Shown: positions 17,783 through 24,549, counted from the stretch's first letter. The stretch is DNA of 39,501 nt from an uncultured Ruminococcus sp. (GCA_945868475.1 CAMBLM010000015.1:1-39501); one strand, 5' to 3'. Numbers and translations are program-made. The notes: generated by a model from the sequence alone, not told the origin.

Positions 17783-18292
17783 TTAACTATTTTCACGAAG
17801 AAGTGCTTCGCCCCATACTTCGATAAGCCTTTGGAGCGAAAAAGCCGCATTTGCAGGACTTGTCGAGGGCATAACGCTTGCCATACCGAAAAGCGAACTG
17901 TCCTGATACTTCCGGAAGAATCTCTCTGCCGTTTTCCCGTTCAGAATTATCCGTGCGACCTGCGAATTTACGATGATCCCGTTCAAATTTGCAGGAACAA
18001 CATTCTTTATGCTGCTGTCGCTTGAACCGATTATATCACAGCTGTATATAACATCATAAAGCGCAATATCATGCCGTTCAAGCAGAGCCTTTTTCTGTAA
18101 AATATCAGTCGGAATATCTTCGCCGTAAACAGCGGCAAGCATTTTCCAGAATCGGTTCTGCGGATGACCGTAGAAAAAGCCGTCCTCCCTTGACTTCACG
18201 GACGGAAAGCTGCCGAGAATGAGCAGCTTTGAGCTTTCGCTGTAAAAAGGCGGAAAGCTGTGAATAATGTTGGTGTATTCGTTATTTTTCAT
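17783..18292 (-). CDS. DNA-deoxyinosine (hypoxanthine) glycosylase, UDG superfamily
   Basis: The 169-residue enzyme removes deaminated bases, chiefly hypoxanthine, from DNA. KLLILGSFPSVKSRE (residues 22-36) is the first UDG-superfamily loop, GHPQNRFWK (42-50) is the family-specific motif that replaces the uracil-DNA glycosylase water-activating loop, and MPSTSPANA near 140 is the DNA-intercalating loop. Length is normal. Its ATG overlaps the AraC regulator stop (ATGA), so the two are translationally coupled. Such coupling of a repair enzyme to an AraC-type regulator is uncommon and may only reflect co-transcription. Confidence 0.88.
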   Translation of the reverse strand: MKNNEYTNIIHSFPPFYSESSKLLILGSFPSVKSREDGFFYGHPQNRFWKMLAAVYGEDIPTDILQKKALLERHDIALYDVIYSCDIIGSSDSSIKNVVPANLNGIIVNSQVARIILNGKTAERFFRKYQDSSLFGMASVMPSTSPANAAFSLQRLIEVWGEALLRENS

Positions 18293-19152
18293 CGTTCTGA
18301 CCTGCTCCTGTATTCACTCGGCGAACAGCCTGCTATCCGCCTGAACCGGCGGTTGAAATTTGAGATATTGCGAAAGCCGCAGTCATAAGCTATGTCAAGA
18401 ACATTTTCGTCCGAGCCGAGCAGCTTTTGGCAGGCTTTTTCTATGCGGAAATGCAAAACATATTCGACCGCACTGAGTCCGACGTGCTTTCGGAAACGAT
18501 CCATAAAATAGCTTTCGCTCAGATGCACCGACTCCGCAAGCTGCGCCACCGTTATCCTCTCGGAGAAATGCTCCGCAACATATTCCAGCGCAGGGCGGAT
18601 AATATCAGCAGGATCGCCGATACCGGGTGTGGTTTCCGCTTCTTCCCCGAGCAGCCAGAAAAGGCGTATCAGCTCGCTCCGCATAAGCATATCGAGCTGC
18701 GGTCTATCCCCTCTTGCGCAGGCGAAAATGTTTTCCGTCATCATTTCGATCTCGCTGTAATAACAGTGTTCCGAGGTTATGCGCGTCGGTATCTTCATCG
18801 TGCCGTTCACGAGCGGCTTTATGCACTCGGAAATATACCTGTCCTGCCCCGAGCCGCCGAAAATCTCACAGCTGAAAACAAGCGTATCATATTTCTGACT
18901 GACATTCGGACAGGGATATATCGAGTGAAGAACGTTCGGCTGAGTGATGATGATATCCCCTGCCCGTGAAGTAAATTTTTCCTCGCCGCAGATGAATTCG
19001 GCAGAACCCTCACGGATAAAATTCAGCTCGAATTCGCTGTGCCAATGCATCGGAACGCAGCCGAACCAGTTCGGTATTGCACACTCATAGTAGCTGAACG
19101 GCTTCTGCTCTGAGGAATGTATTCGGTTTTCCTTTGGATAAGCTTTTTCCAT
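18289..19152 (-). CDS. AraC-family transcriptional regulator with cupin sensor domain
   Basis: The 287-residue regulator has an N-terminal cupin (PMHWHSEFELNFIREGSAEF followed by GDIIITQPNVLHSI) that probably binds a small sugar-like ligand. The C-terminal double HTH has ERITVAQLAESVHLSESYF, FRKHVGLSAVEYVLHFRIEKA and YDCGFRNISNFNRRFRRIAGCSPSEY. AAGGATCA precedes the ATG. It is the first gene of a two-gene unit with the glycosylase, from a promoter at 19230-19258. The likely target is unknown; the divergent unit at 19292 and the esterase are candidates. Ligand assignment is by family only. Confidence 0.9.
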   Translation of the reverse strand: MEKAYPKENRIHSSEQKPFSYYECAIPNWFGCVPMHWHSEFELNFIREGSAEFICGEEKFTSRAGDIIITQPNVLHSIYPCPNVSQKYDTLVFSCEIFGGSGQDRYISECIKPLVNGTMKIPTRITSEHCYYSEIEMMTENIFACARGDRPQLDMLMRSELIRLFWLLGEEAETTPGIGDPADIIRPALEYVAEHFSERITVAQLAESVHLSESYFMDRFRKHVGLSAVEYVLHFRIEKACQKLLGSDENVLDIAYDCGFRNISNFNRRFRRIAGCSPSEYRSRSER

Positions 19153-19229
19153 TGATCCTTCCCGTCACAATAGTAATATAGTATCAAAAAACTTTGTTTT
19201 TTTAATAATTCGCAGCTTTTATCAATAGT

Positions 19230-19258
19230 ATTATATCATACCGTCAAATTAATTACAA
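19230..19258 (-). promoter_or_regulatory. promoter of the AraC / DNA glycosylase operon
   Basis: On the minus strand there is a -35 box TTGTAA (19253-19258), a 17-bp spacer and a -10 box TATAAT (19230-19235). The divergent plus-strand promoter at 19292 lies 34 bases away, so a shared regulator could control both. Confidence 0.65.
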
Positions 19259-19291
19259 TAGTCCTGCACGGAAAAACTTCTCCCCGATCGC

Positions 19292-19320
19292 TTGACAAAC
19301 CGACCGCATTATGCTATACT
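19292..19320 (+). promoter_or_regulatory. consensus promoter of an orphan plus-strand transcript
   Basis: There is a perfect -35 box TTGACA (19292-19297), a 17-bp spacer and a -10 box TATACT (19315-19320). No plus-strand gene follows; an intrinsic terminator stops the transcript about 110 bases downstream. Confidence 0.75.
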
Positions 19321-19326
19321 TAAACC

Positions 19327-19432
19327 AAGAAACAAGGAATCTTGTTTAATAGGGGTTACGAAGCCGTCTAAAATCGTTTTAATTGAATATAAAAGTCAAG
19401 CCCTTCGATCAAAATTCGGAGGGCTTGTTTTT
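19327..19432 (+). ncRNA. candidate small RNA of about 106 nt
   Basis: The transcript starts after the promoter at 19292-19320. It contains a 7-bp stem (AAACAAG 19330-19336, CTTGTTT 19341-19347) with a GAAT loop, an unpaired middle with AGGGGTTACGAAGCC, and ends in an 11-bp terminator stem (19397-19407 with 19417-19427, one G-U pair) plus five Ts. I find no ORF with a ribosome binding site and do not recognise an Rfam-type consensus. It lies between divergent AraC and convergent esterase genes, whose 3' end is nine bases beyond the terminator. Confidence 0.6.
19397..19432 (+). terminator. intrinsic terminator of the candidate sRNA
   Basis: Stem CAAGCCCTTCG with CGGAGGGCTTG, a 9-base loop and TTTTT on the plus strand. 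It may also help stop the convergent esterase transcript, though the minus-strand T-run is weaker. Confidence 0.75.
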
Positions 19433-19440
19433 ATGTCATT

Positions 19441-20199
19441 TTACTCAAACATCATCCGAACAAATTTCTCCGTGTATTCGCTCCAGAAAGTCATATCGTG
19501 CGCACCTTTGCTTTCGAGATAAACGTGCGGCGCGCCGATGCTTTCAAGGTAATTGTGAAAAGCCCTGTTGTTTTCGAGCAGGAAATCCTCCGTTCCGCAG
19601 CTCATAAATATTTCGGGAAGTCTGCCGCTTTCGTTAAGCTTCTTCGCCAAAACTTCGGGATTGCTGTCGCGTTCTTCCACTGTTTCAAGTTCGCCGAAGC
19701 ACTCGCGGTAATAGTCATAGTTTGCGACACCGTTGCTTTCGCCGGGCTTCAAACGCGCAATTTCATGTACTATAAGTGCCGAGGACATAGCCGCAGCTTT
19801 TCCGAAATGTTCGGGATAGGCCAGCGCGGTATGAAGTGCGCCAAAACCGCCCATTGAAAGACCCATTATATAAGTTTCATCGGCACTCATCGCAAGTCCG
19901 AATGTTCGGCGGATATACTTCAAAAGCTCGTCCCCGACAAACGTGCAATATTTATGCCCCGTTGAAAGTCCGTCCAGCCAAAAGCTATTCTCCCCGTTCG
20001 GCACAACGACTGCGAAGTTGTATTTTTCCGCAAGTTCTTCGGGTATCCAGTTGTGCGCTTCTTCAGTGTAGCCGTGAAGCAGGAAAAGCGTCCTCATTTT
20101 TGCACCGTTTTTGCTCGGCCCGTCATTCGGGATAAACATTTCAAAGCTTACTTTTCTTCTGAGTGAATCCGAAAAAAATTTTGCTGTTATATTTGCCAT
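19441..20199 (-). CDS. alpha/beta hydrolase, esterase D / tributyrin-esterase-like
   Basis: The 252-residue protein has the nucleophile elbow GLSMGGFGALH, an oxyanion segment MRTLFLLHGYTEEAHNW and a C-terminal His in ESKGAHDMTFW, with an Asp (FLLENN region just before) as third member. This pattern fits the esterase D/FrmB/EstA group of small carboxylesterases that act on short acyl esters such as acetylated or feruloylated sugars. No signal peptide is present, so it is cytosolic. GAAAGGGC precedes the ATG. No good promoter was found directly upstream beyond a TATAAT without a proper -35. Exact substrate is unknown. Confidence 0.88.
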   Translation of the reverse strand: MANITAKFFSDSLRRKVSFEMFIPNDGPSKNGAKMRTLFLLHGYTEEAHNWIPEELAEKYNFAVVVPNGENSFWLDGLSTGHKYCTFVGDELLKYIRRTFGLAMSADETYIMGLSMGGFGALHTALAYPEHFGKAAAMSSALIVHEIARLKPGESNGVANYDYYRECFGELETVEERDSNPEVLAKKLNESGRLPEIFMSCGTEDFLLENNRAFHNYLESIGAPHVYLESKGAHDMTFWSEYTEKFVRMMFE

Positions 20200-20391
20200 A
20201 ATTTTTGCCCTTTCTTTTACTGTTTCAAATAATATATGGTTTTTGAGCGTTAAGACAGATGTATTCCTTTAATTATAGCACATCGGCAGAGTTTTGGCTA
20301 TCAAAATTTTTATTTTCTACTAAAATCGATCTAACTTTAAAAAAATTTATATGATAGATTTACAATATAAGTGCAACACCCGAAAAAAACA

Positions 20392-20420
20392 ATGACACAT
20401 AAAGCAACTCGTGTTATAAT
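20392..20420 (+). promoter_or_regulatory. promoter of the IS30-like remnant
   Basis: There is a -35 box ATGACA (20392-20397), a 17-bp spacer and a -10 box TATAAT (20415-20420), followed by GGAGG and an ATG at 20457. It appears to be the original transposase promoter left after decay. Confidence 0.6.
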
Positions 20421-20456
20421 GGGAGTAACTACACAACCACAAACAGGAGGAGCAAT

Positions 20457-20629
20457 ATGTGTCATTACACTCATTTTAGCACAGAAGAACGGGAGTTGTC
20501 AAGAGTTTTGAAAGCCCAAGGACTGCGACGAAGATATGATAAAGAACGCCATTGAGCTTTTCAGCAAAGAAAACCTCGCAGGCTAAGGATTTCAGAAAAA
20601 CGCTTTATTCGGTTTTCCGGCCTTTACAA
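20457..20629 (+). pseudogene. IS30-family transposase remnant
   Basis: GGAGGAGC precedes an ATG (20457) that opens a 32-codon frame starting MCHYTHFSTEERELSRVLKA, the typical N-terminus of IS30 transposases ('...EERE...LKAQGLS...'). The match ends after AQGL and the frame stops at 20555. Downstream are fragments in another frame (a MIKNAIELFSKENLAG-type frame, then KDFRKTLYSVF) that do not continue the transposase, so most of the catalytic domain is deleted. I infer an internal deletion of an insertion sequence. Together with the terminator at 20631-20675 it fills the gap between the esterase and the HipA-like gene. The stretch 20200-20390 is AT-rich and shows no gene. Confidence 0.6.
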
Positions 20630-20630
20630 T

Positions 20631-20675
20631 AAAACCACCGCAGACGGAAATTGCACCCGTCTGCGGTGGTTTTTT
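20631..20675. terminator. strong bidirectional terminator
   Basis: A perfect 13-bp stem (CCACCGCAGACGG at 20635-20647, CCGTCTGCGGTGG at 20657-20669) has T6 on the plus side and TTTTATT on the minus side. It ends the HipA-like transcript on the minus strand and the transposon remnant on the plus strand. Confidence 0.9.
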
Positions 20676-20703
20676 GCGAAAATATAGTTTTTACAAATGG
20701 TTT

Positions 20704-21789
20704 TTAGTTTAATATCTCATTTATACGTCTGTTCACGATGCCGCTCAAAAGGTCAAGGCGTTCGCTGTCAACCGAAATTTTCGGGTGCTGACAAAATCTG
20801 AAGCCTTTAAGATCATTTAGTTCCTGCCTTATCTCATCGGTAAGAAGTCCCCTTGCTGTGGCAATGAAATCTGACCCAACAGACGGCTTTATCTTTTTCA
20901 GATACCAGTCAACATTTTTCAGCTGATCGTTATCAAGGTCAAAGCAAAGCGAGCGGTTATTGTCGAACACAGGAGCAATTTTTTTGACCTCCATAGTTTC
21001 ATTATCGAACATAACCCCGAAATTCCCCAAATGTCTGTCAATATTCAGTATGACCGCATCAAAAATACACATTCTTCGGAAAGCGTCCTCGCTCCCGATC
21101 GATCTGAAATATTCAAGAAGCGCGGCGATGCTTTTTCTGCCGCCGACAACACGTCCCGCTTTTGCAAATCCGTATTTTTCATCGGTGAAAAGGCGGCATT
21201 TGCTTATCAGTTTACCGTGCAGAAAGCACATATCGTACTTCACATATTCACGGCAGATGATCTCAGCCAATTGTGAGGAAAGAAATTCCGACAGAGGTTC
21301 AAGTTCAAACTGCGCGCTTCCGCTCTTGCAAAGATATATGCCGTCAGCTTCTCTGACCCAACACTTGGCATAAGAACCGTCTGTGCCGAATTCGGGCGAG
21401 GTCGCCGAAAGATCTGTATCGCTCATTGCGCCGTCAAATGCAGCATTTGCAATTACCTCGTCAAATTCATTGCTGTAAAGTGAAACATCTGCCCATTCAA
21501 GATCGCTGTTTTCGTCCTTTACCCAGAATGTATCATTGAGCGAAACGGCGTGTGTGACCTTTATGAAGCCGTCAATATCTGCACAGCCGTATCTTTCAAG
21601 AAGCTGCTCAATATGCTTTCGGTGCTTTGGTGCTTTTCGTCTGTCAAGGAAGCTGAAAAGATCGGAATACCCCAGCGGTCTGATATCCGTGAACCATTCA
21701 AGCTCGTCAAGCCGAACTTCATCATATTCATCGCGCTCACAGTTGAACAAAAGCCACGGAACGTCTTTATTCATAAGGTAATACGCCAT
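20704..21789 (-). CDS. orphan HipA-like kinase
   Basis: The 361-residue protein carries the HipA-like Ser/Thr kinase core: a catalytic NIDRHLGNFGV loop (HRD-equivalent with Asp and Asn) and PVFDNNRSL as the DFG-like metal site. SYAKCWVREADGIYL and KSGSAQF form the ATP-binding lobe. It fits the gut Firmicute family of stand-alone HipA/CtkA-type kinases. The start is the ATG at 21789 with AAGGAAG at good spacing; a GTG two codons upstream is too close. No HipB-like DNA-binding antitoxin lies next to it, so it need not act as a toxin-antitoxin pair. It has a near-perfect promoter at 21819-21847. The substrate is unknown. Confidence 0.8.
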   Translation of the reverse strand: MAYYLMNKDVPWLLFNCERDEYDEVRLDELEWFTDIRPLGYSDLFSFLDRRKAPKHRKHIEQLLERYGCADIDGFIKVTHAVSLNDTFWVKDENSDLEWADVSLYSNEFDEVIANAAFDGAMSDTDLSATSPEFGTDGSYAKCWVREADGIYLCKSGSAQFELEPLSEFLSSQLAEIICREYVKYDMCFLHGKLISKCRLFTDEKYGFAKAGRVVGGRKSIAALLEYFRSIGSEDAFRRMCIFDAVILNIDRHLGNFGVMFDNETMEVKKIAPVFDNNRSLCFDLDNDQLKNVDWYLKKIKPSVGSDFIATARGLLTDEIRQELNDLKGFRFCQHPKISVDSERLDLLSGIVNRRINEILN

Positions 21790-21818
21790 TTTCACACTTC
21801 CTTTCGCTTTTTTCTTTT

Positions 21819-21847
21819 ATTATAACAGCTTTATCTTCCGCTGTCAA
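21819..21847 (-). promoter_or_regulatory. promoter of the HipA-like kinase gene
   Basis: On the minus strand both boxes are perfect: -35 TTGACA (21842-21847), a 17-bp spacer and -10 TATAAT (21819-21824), about 30 bases before the ATG. Confidence 0.85.
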
Positions 21848-21888
21848 ATCAATATCCCCCACTTTTTCAGCTGTTTTAACAGATAAAT

Positions 21889-22045
21889 TTATACTAAACA
21901 CCATTTAAAATTCAGAAAAAATCAAGCCGACAATCTTGCAGCTGTTGAAAACAGCTTGATGTTGAAAACAGCTTGATGTTGAAAACAGGTTTATATTGGA
22001 TTTCGGAGTAGATTTTTTCCTGTATTTTATTGGTGTTCAGTATTA
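21889..22045 (+). repeat. palindromic MITE-like repeat, copy B, with central 17-bp array
   Basis: The ends are TTATACTAAACACC (21889-21902) and GGTGTTCAGTAT (22032-22043), which are inverted copies. Inside them lie matching arms (AAAAAATC on the left, GATTTTTT on the right). The centre is an array of CTTGATGTTGAAAACAG units: two full (21955-21971, 21972-21988) and one partial (21941-21954). No ORF is inside. The stretch 22046-22140 on the minus strand carries a short frame ending in the repeat (…LIKSIGKDSGELAEMQ…) that may be the tail of a lost gene. Confidence 0.75.
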
Positions 22046-22147
22046 TTCTGCATTTCAGCCAACTCGCCGCTATCTTTGCCGATAGATTTTATAAGTTTTG
22101 ACAACAGGCTTTTCGGCAACAAATTACCGTTCTTATTTAGCTGTCAT

Positions 22148-22208
22148 TTTGTACATTTAGTTATAATAGAATCCATCAAAATTTGTGCATCAATTATATT
22201 TTTGTACA
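22148..22208 (+). promoter_or_regulatory. TTTGTACA-type repeats upstream of pdxS (possible operators)
   Basis: TTTGTACA occurs at 22148-22155 and 22201-22208 and TTTGTGCA at 22182-22189; the last copy is part of the palindrome TTTTGTACAAAA. They lie 24-110 bases upstream of the pdxST promoter. A pyridoxal-dependent regulator site is possible, but no regulator gene is nearby. Confidence 0.35.
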
Positions 22209-22231
22209 AAATAAATCGTTCACGACATAAT

Positions 22232-22260
22232 TTGACCGCACGAGAAAATTTTCCTATAAT
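22232..22260 (+). promoter_or_regulatory. promoter of pdxST
   Basis: There is a -35 box TTGACC (22232-22237), a 17-bp spacer and a -10 box TATAAT (22255-22260), about 54 bases before the pdxS ATG, which follows AGAAAGGG. Confidence 0.8.
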
Positions 22261-22313
22261 AAAAGCATAAACTTACCGTTCCGATATAATTTGATAGAGA
22301 AAGGGAAATAAAT

Positions 22314-23189
22314 ATGGCAAACGAAAGATATGAACTGAATAAAAACCTCGCGCAGATGCTCAAGGGCGGCGTTATTATGGACGTTACAACTCCCGAGCAG
22401 GCTAAGATCGCAGAAGCAGCAGGTGCTTGCGCTGTAATGGCACTCGAAAGAATTCCTGCCGATATCAGAGCGGCAGGCGGCGTTTCAAGAATGAGCGACC
22501 CTAAGATGATAAAGGGGATCCAGAACGCAGTTTCCATTCCTGTTATGGCAAAGTGCCGCATCGGTCATTTCGCAGAGGCGCAGATATTGCAGGCGATCGA
22601 GATCGACTACATCGATGAATCGGAAGTTCTCTCCCCCGCCGATGACAAGTATCACATCAACAAGCGTGAATTCGATGTTCCGTTCGTTTGCGGAGCCAAA
22701 GACCTCGGCGAAGCTCTCCGCCGTATCAACGAGGGTGCATCTATGATAAGGACCAAGGGCGAACCCGGCACGGGCGATGTTGTTCAGGCTGTTCGTCACA
22801 TGAGAATGATGCAGAGTGAGATCCGCAAGCTCACTTCAATGTCCAAGGACGAGCTTTTTGAAGCCGCAAAGGAGCTTCGCGTACCTTTTGACCTTGTTGA
22901 ATATGTTGCTGAAAACGGCAAGCTCCCCGTTGTAAACTTTGCAGCAGGCGGCGTTGCAACTCCTGCCGATGCGGCACTTATGATGCAGCTTGGCGCAGAA
23001 GGCGTTTTCGTAGGTTCGGGCATCTTCAAGTCGGGCAATCCCGAAAAGCGCGCAGCTTCGATAGTTAAGGCAGTTACGAACTTCAATGACGCCAAGCTTC
23101 TTGCAGAGCTTTCCGAAGATCTCGGCGAAGCAATGGTCGGCATCAACGAGCAGGAGATCGCACTCCTTATGGCAGAAAGAGGCAAGTAA
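22314..23189 (+). CDS. pdxS: pyridoxal 5'-phosphate synthase lyase subunit
   Basis: PdxS condenses ribose 5-phosphate, glyceraldehyde 3-phosphate and ammonia (from PdxT) into PLP, as a 12-mer in the cytosol. The 291-residue protein is full length and highly conserved. Lys80 in [14 protein letters not shown] and Lys148 in [11 protein letters not shown] are the two catalytic lysines, and MDVTTPEQA carries the conserved Asp. [19 protein letters not shown] is the phosphate site and [10 protein letters not shown] is conserved. The stop overlaps the pdxT start (TAATG). The pair is the whole DXP-independent B6 route. Confidence 0.98.
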   Translation: MANERYELNKNLAQMLKGGVIMDVTTPEQAKIAEAAGACAVMALERIPADIRAAGGVSRMSDPKMIKGIQNAVSIPVMAKCRIGHFAEAQILQAIEIDYIDESEVLSPADDKYHINKREFDVPFVCGAKDLGEALRRINEGASMIRTKGEPGTGDVVQAVRHMRMMQSEIRKLTSMSKDELFEAAKELRVPFDLVEYVAENGKLPVVNFAAGGVATPADAALMMQLGAEGVFVGSGIFKSGNPEKRAASIVKAVTNFNDAKLLAELSEDLGEAMVGINEQEIALLMAERGK

Positions 23190-23758
23190 TGAGCAAACCA
23201 ATCATCGGTGTGCTTGCGCTTCAGGGTGCATTTATCGAACATGAAAAAAAGCTTTCGCAGCTTGGAGCGGAAAGCTTTGAGATACGCCAGCTGCCCGACA
23301 TTGACCGCAGCTTTGACGGCTTGGTTATCCCGGGCGGAGAAAGCACAGTACAGAAAAAGCTTCTTCATGAGCTTGGACTTTATGAACCGCTGAAAGAAAA
23401 GATACAGAACGGTCTGCCCGTTTTCGGCACTTGCGCAGGAATGATACTCCTCGCCGAAAAGATAGACGGCGGCGAAGAGCCTTGCTTCGGCACGATGCCT
23501 TTCACCGTAAAGCGCAATGCTTACGGCAGACAGCTCGGCAGCTTTTTCACGGAGGCTGATTTTGCAGGAAAAAGAGTTCCCATGACCTTTATCCGCGCGC
23601 CTTATGCGAGCGATCCGGGAAAGACGGAAGTGCTTTCGACAGTTGACGGCAAGACAGTTGCCGTTCGGTACAACAAGCAGCTTGCGATCGCTTTTCACCC
23701 TGAGCTTAATGATGATACCTTTGTACACGAATACTTTTTGAATATGATAAATGAATAA
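23189..23758 (+). CDS. pdxT: pyridoxal 5'-phosphate synthase glutaminase subunit
   Basis: PdxT hydrolyses glutamine and passes ammonia to PdxS. The 189-residue class I glutaminase shows the triad: Cys82 in FGTCAGMILL, and His170/Glu172 in FHPELNDD. LVIPGGESTV (residues 45-54) is the oxyanion/glutamine site. Length and order match the family. It is translationally coupled to pdxS and followed at once by a strong terminator. Confidence 0.97.
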   Translation: MSKPIIGVLALQGAFIEHEKKLSQLGAESFEIRQLPDIDRSFDGLVIPGGESTVQKKLLHELGLYEPLKEKIQNGLPVFGTCAGMILLAEKIDGGEEPCFGTMPFTVKRNAYGRQLGSFFTEADFAGKRVPMTFIRAPYASDPGKTEVLSTVDGKTVAVRYNKQLAIAFHPELNDDTFVHEYFLNMINE

Positions 23759-23764
23759 CACACT

Positions 23765-23805
23765 CCCCTTTTTGTCGGTTCGGTATCGACAAAAAGGGGT
23801 TTTTT
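23765..23805 (+). terminator. terminator of pdxST
   Basis: A perfect 13-bp stem (CCCCTTTTTGTCG at 23765-23777, CGACAAAAAGGGG at 23787-23799) has a 9-base loop and is followed by six Ts. Confidence 0.95.
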
Positions 23806-23814
23806 CTTATGCTG

Positions 23815-23963
23815 TTATACTAAACGCCACAAATAAAGGCAAAAATCGGCGCAAAACCCATATAGACCTGTTTTCAACATCAAGCTGTTTTCAACATCAA
23901 GCTGTTTTCAACATCAAGCTGTTTTCAACAGCTACAAGTTTTTGATTGATTTTTTGTACACAT
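23815..23963 (-). repeat. palindromic MITE-like repeat, copy C, inverted relative to copy B
   Basis: It opens with TTATACTAAACGCC (23815-23828), contains AAAAATCGGCGCAAAACC (the inverse of copy A's arm), then three full CTGTTTTCAACATCAAG units (23868-23884, 23885-23901, 23902-23918) and a partial one (23919-23932). GATTGATTTTTTGTA marks the far arm; the terminal GGTGTTTAGTAT motif is missing there, so the right end is eroded. It begins ten bases after the pdxT terminator. Confidence 0.75.
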
Positions 23964-23994
23964 TACGATCAGATATATCTATCGTTAGATAATT

Positions 23995-24150
23995 TTATTT
24001 TAAATGCAATTTCTTCGGTTTTACATAGTTCATTAAAAATCTTTTAAATTCGTTTTCGCCATTCGGTATATCCCATTTATTATTTTTACTCTTGAATAAA
24101 ATCGTGTTTCTACCTATATAAACAATTAGTATTTTCTTTACGGTTGTCAA
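23995..24150 (-). other. possible 51-aa reading frame or gene remnant
   Basis: A minus-strand frame from a TTG at 24150 reads KKILIVYIGRNTILFKS, then a region with KWDIPNGENEFKRF, and stops at 23995. No ribosome binding site precedes it and I do not recognise it. It is more likely a decayed gene tail than a working gene. The rest of 23964-24190 is AT-rich with nothing else visible. Confidence 0.2.
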
Positions 24151-24191
24151 ACATTACAAACAAATATAACTTATTTTATTGATTTTTATTA

Positions 24192-24220
24192 TTGCTTATT
24201 AAAAAATTTTAATATATAAT
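24192..24220 (+). promoter_or_regulatory. promoter of the SHOCT-like microprotein gene
   Basis: There is a -35 box TTGCTT (24192-24197), a 17-bp spacer and a -10 box TATAAT (24215-24220). The leader would be under 20 bases, just containing AAGGAGG. Confidence 0.6.
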
Positions 24221-24244
24221 AATTATAAAAAAGGAGGATCACAT

Positions 24245-24412
24245 ATGGGAAGATATTCATCATTAGCATCAATTGAAGCAATGTTAGATAGAAATTATAC
24301 ATCTTCTGATATTTATGAAGCATTGAATGATTTAGAAGCTATGTATCAAGCAGGTTACATTTCAGAAAAACAGTACAAAAATTTTAAAATTTTATTAAAA
24401 GCTAAATTATAA
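24245..24412 (+). CDS. 55-aa SHOCT-like microprotein
   Basis: AAGGAGGATCACAT precedes an ATG at 24245 that opens 55 codons to TAA at 24412. The C-terminal half, DLEAMYQAGYISEKQYKNFK, resembles the SHOCT pattern ('L..L...G.IT..EY...K..LL'), a short helical hairpin usually found at protein ends and thought to mediate oligomerisation. Here the motif makes up most of the protein. The N-terminal part (SLASIEAMLDRNYTSSDIYEAL) is helical. A consensus promoter and ribosome binding site make the gene credible. AT-rich codons match the surrounding accessory region. Function is unknown. Confidence 0.65.
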   Translation: MGRYSSLASIEAMLDRNYTSSDIYEALNDLEAMYQAGYISEKQYKNFKILLKAKL

Positions 24413-24445
24413 TTTAATGTTTGAAAGTCACGTATTGAGGCTTTT

Positions 24446-24500
24446 GCCATGTTGCAATAAAATTACTACCTTACAGCTCCACCCTTTATTGACATTATTT
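24446..24500 (+). repeat. upstream repeat, copy 1 (shared with 27545-27600)
   Basis: GCCATGTTGCAA, then TCCACC and TATTGACATTATT with similar spacing, recur at 27545-27600 in a similar position ahead of an accessory gene. It contains the -35 box of the following promoter. Confidence 0.5.
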
Positions 24501-24517
24501 GGTTTATATGGTATAAT
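24489..24517 (+). promoter_or_regulatory. promoter of the 188-aa membrane protein gene
   Basis: Perfect boxes: -35 TTGACA (24489-24494), a 17-bp spacer and -10 TATAAT (24512-24517), 33 bases before the ATG. Confidence 0.85.
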
Positions 24518-24549
24518 TTATTTAAATAAACCGAAATGGAGTTGGTTTT

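Noticed and set aside
19327-19432. riboswitch controlling the esterase
   Set aside because: The esterase is on the opposite strand and convergent, so this transcript cannot be its leader.
20704-21789. HipAB toxin-antitoxin pair
   Set aside because: No small HTH protein of the HipB type lies on either side; only the kinase-like gene is present.
22796-23761. 321-codon minus-strand frame opposite pdxST
   Set aside because: The composition is that of a shadow ORF, with no start signal; pdxS and pdxT are unmistakable on the plus strand.
21941-23932. CRISPR array from repeated 17-mers
   Set aside because: The units are directly adjacent without spacers, are only 17 bp, and no cas genes are nearby. 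They are tandem repeats inside a palindromic element.
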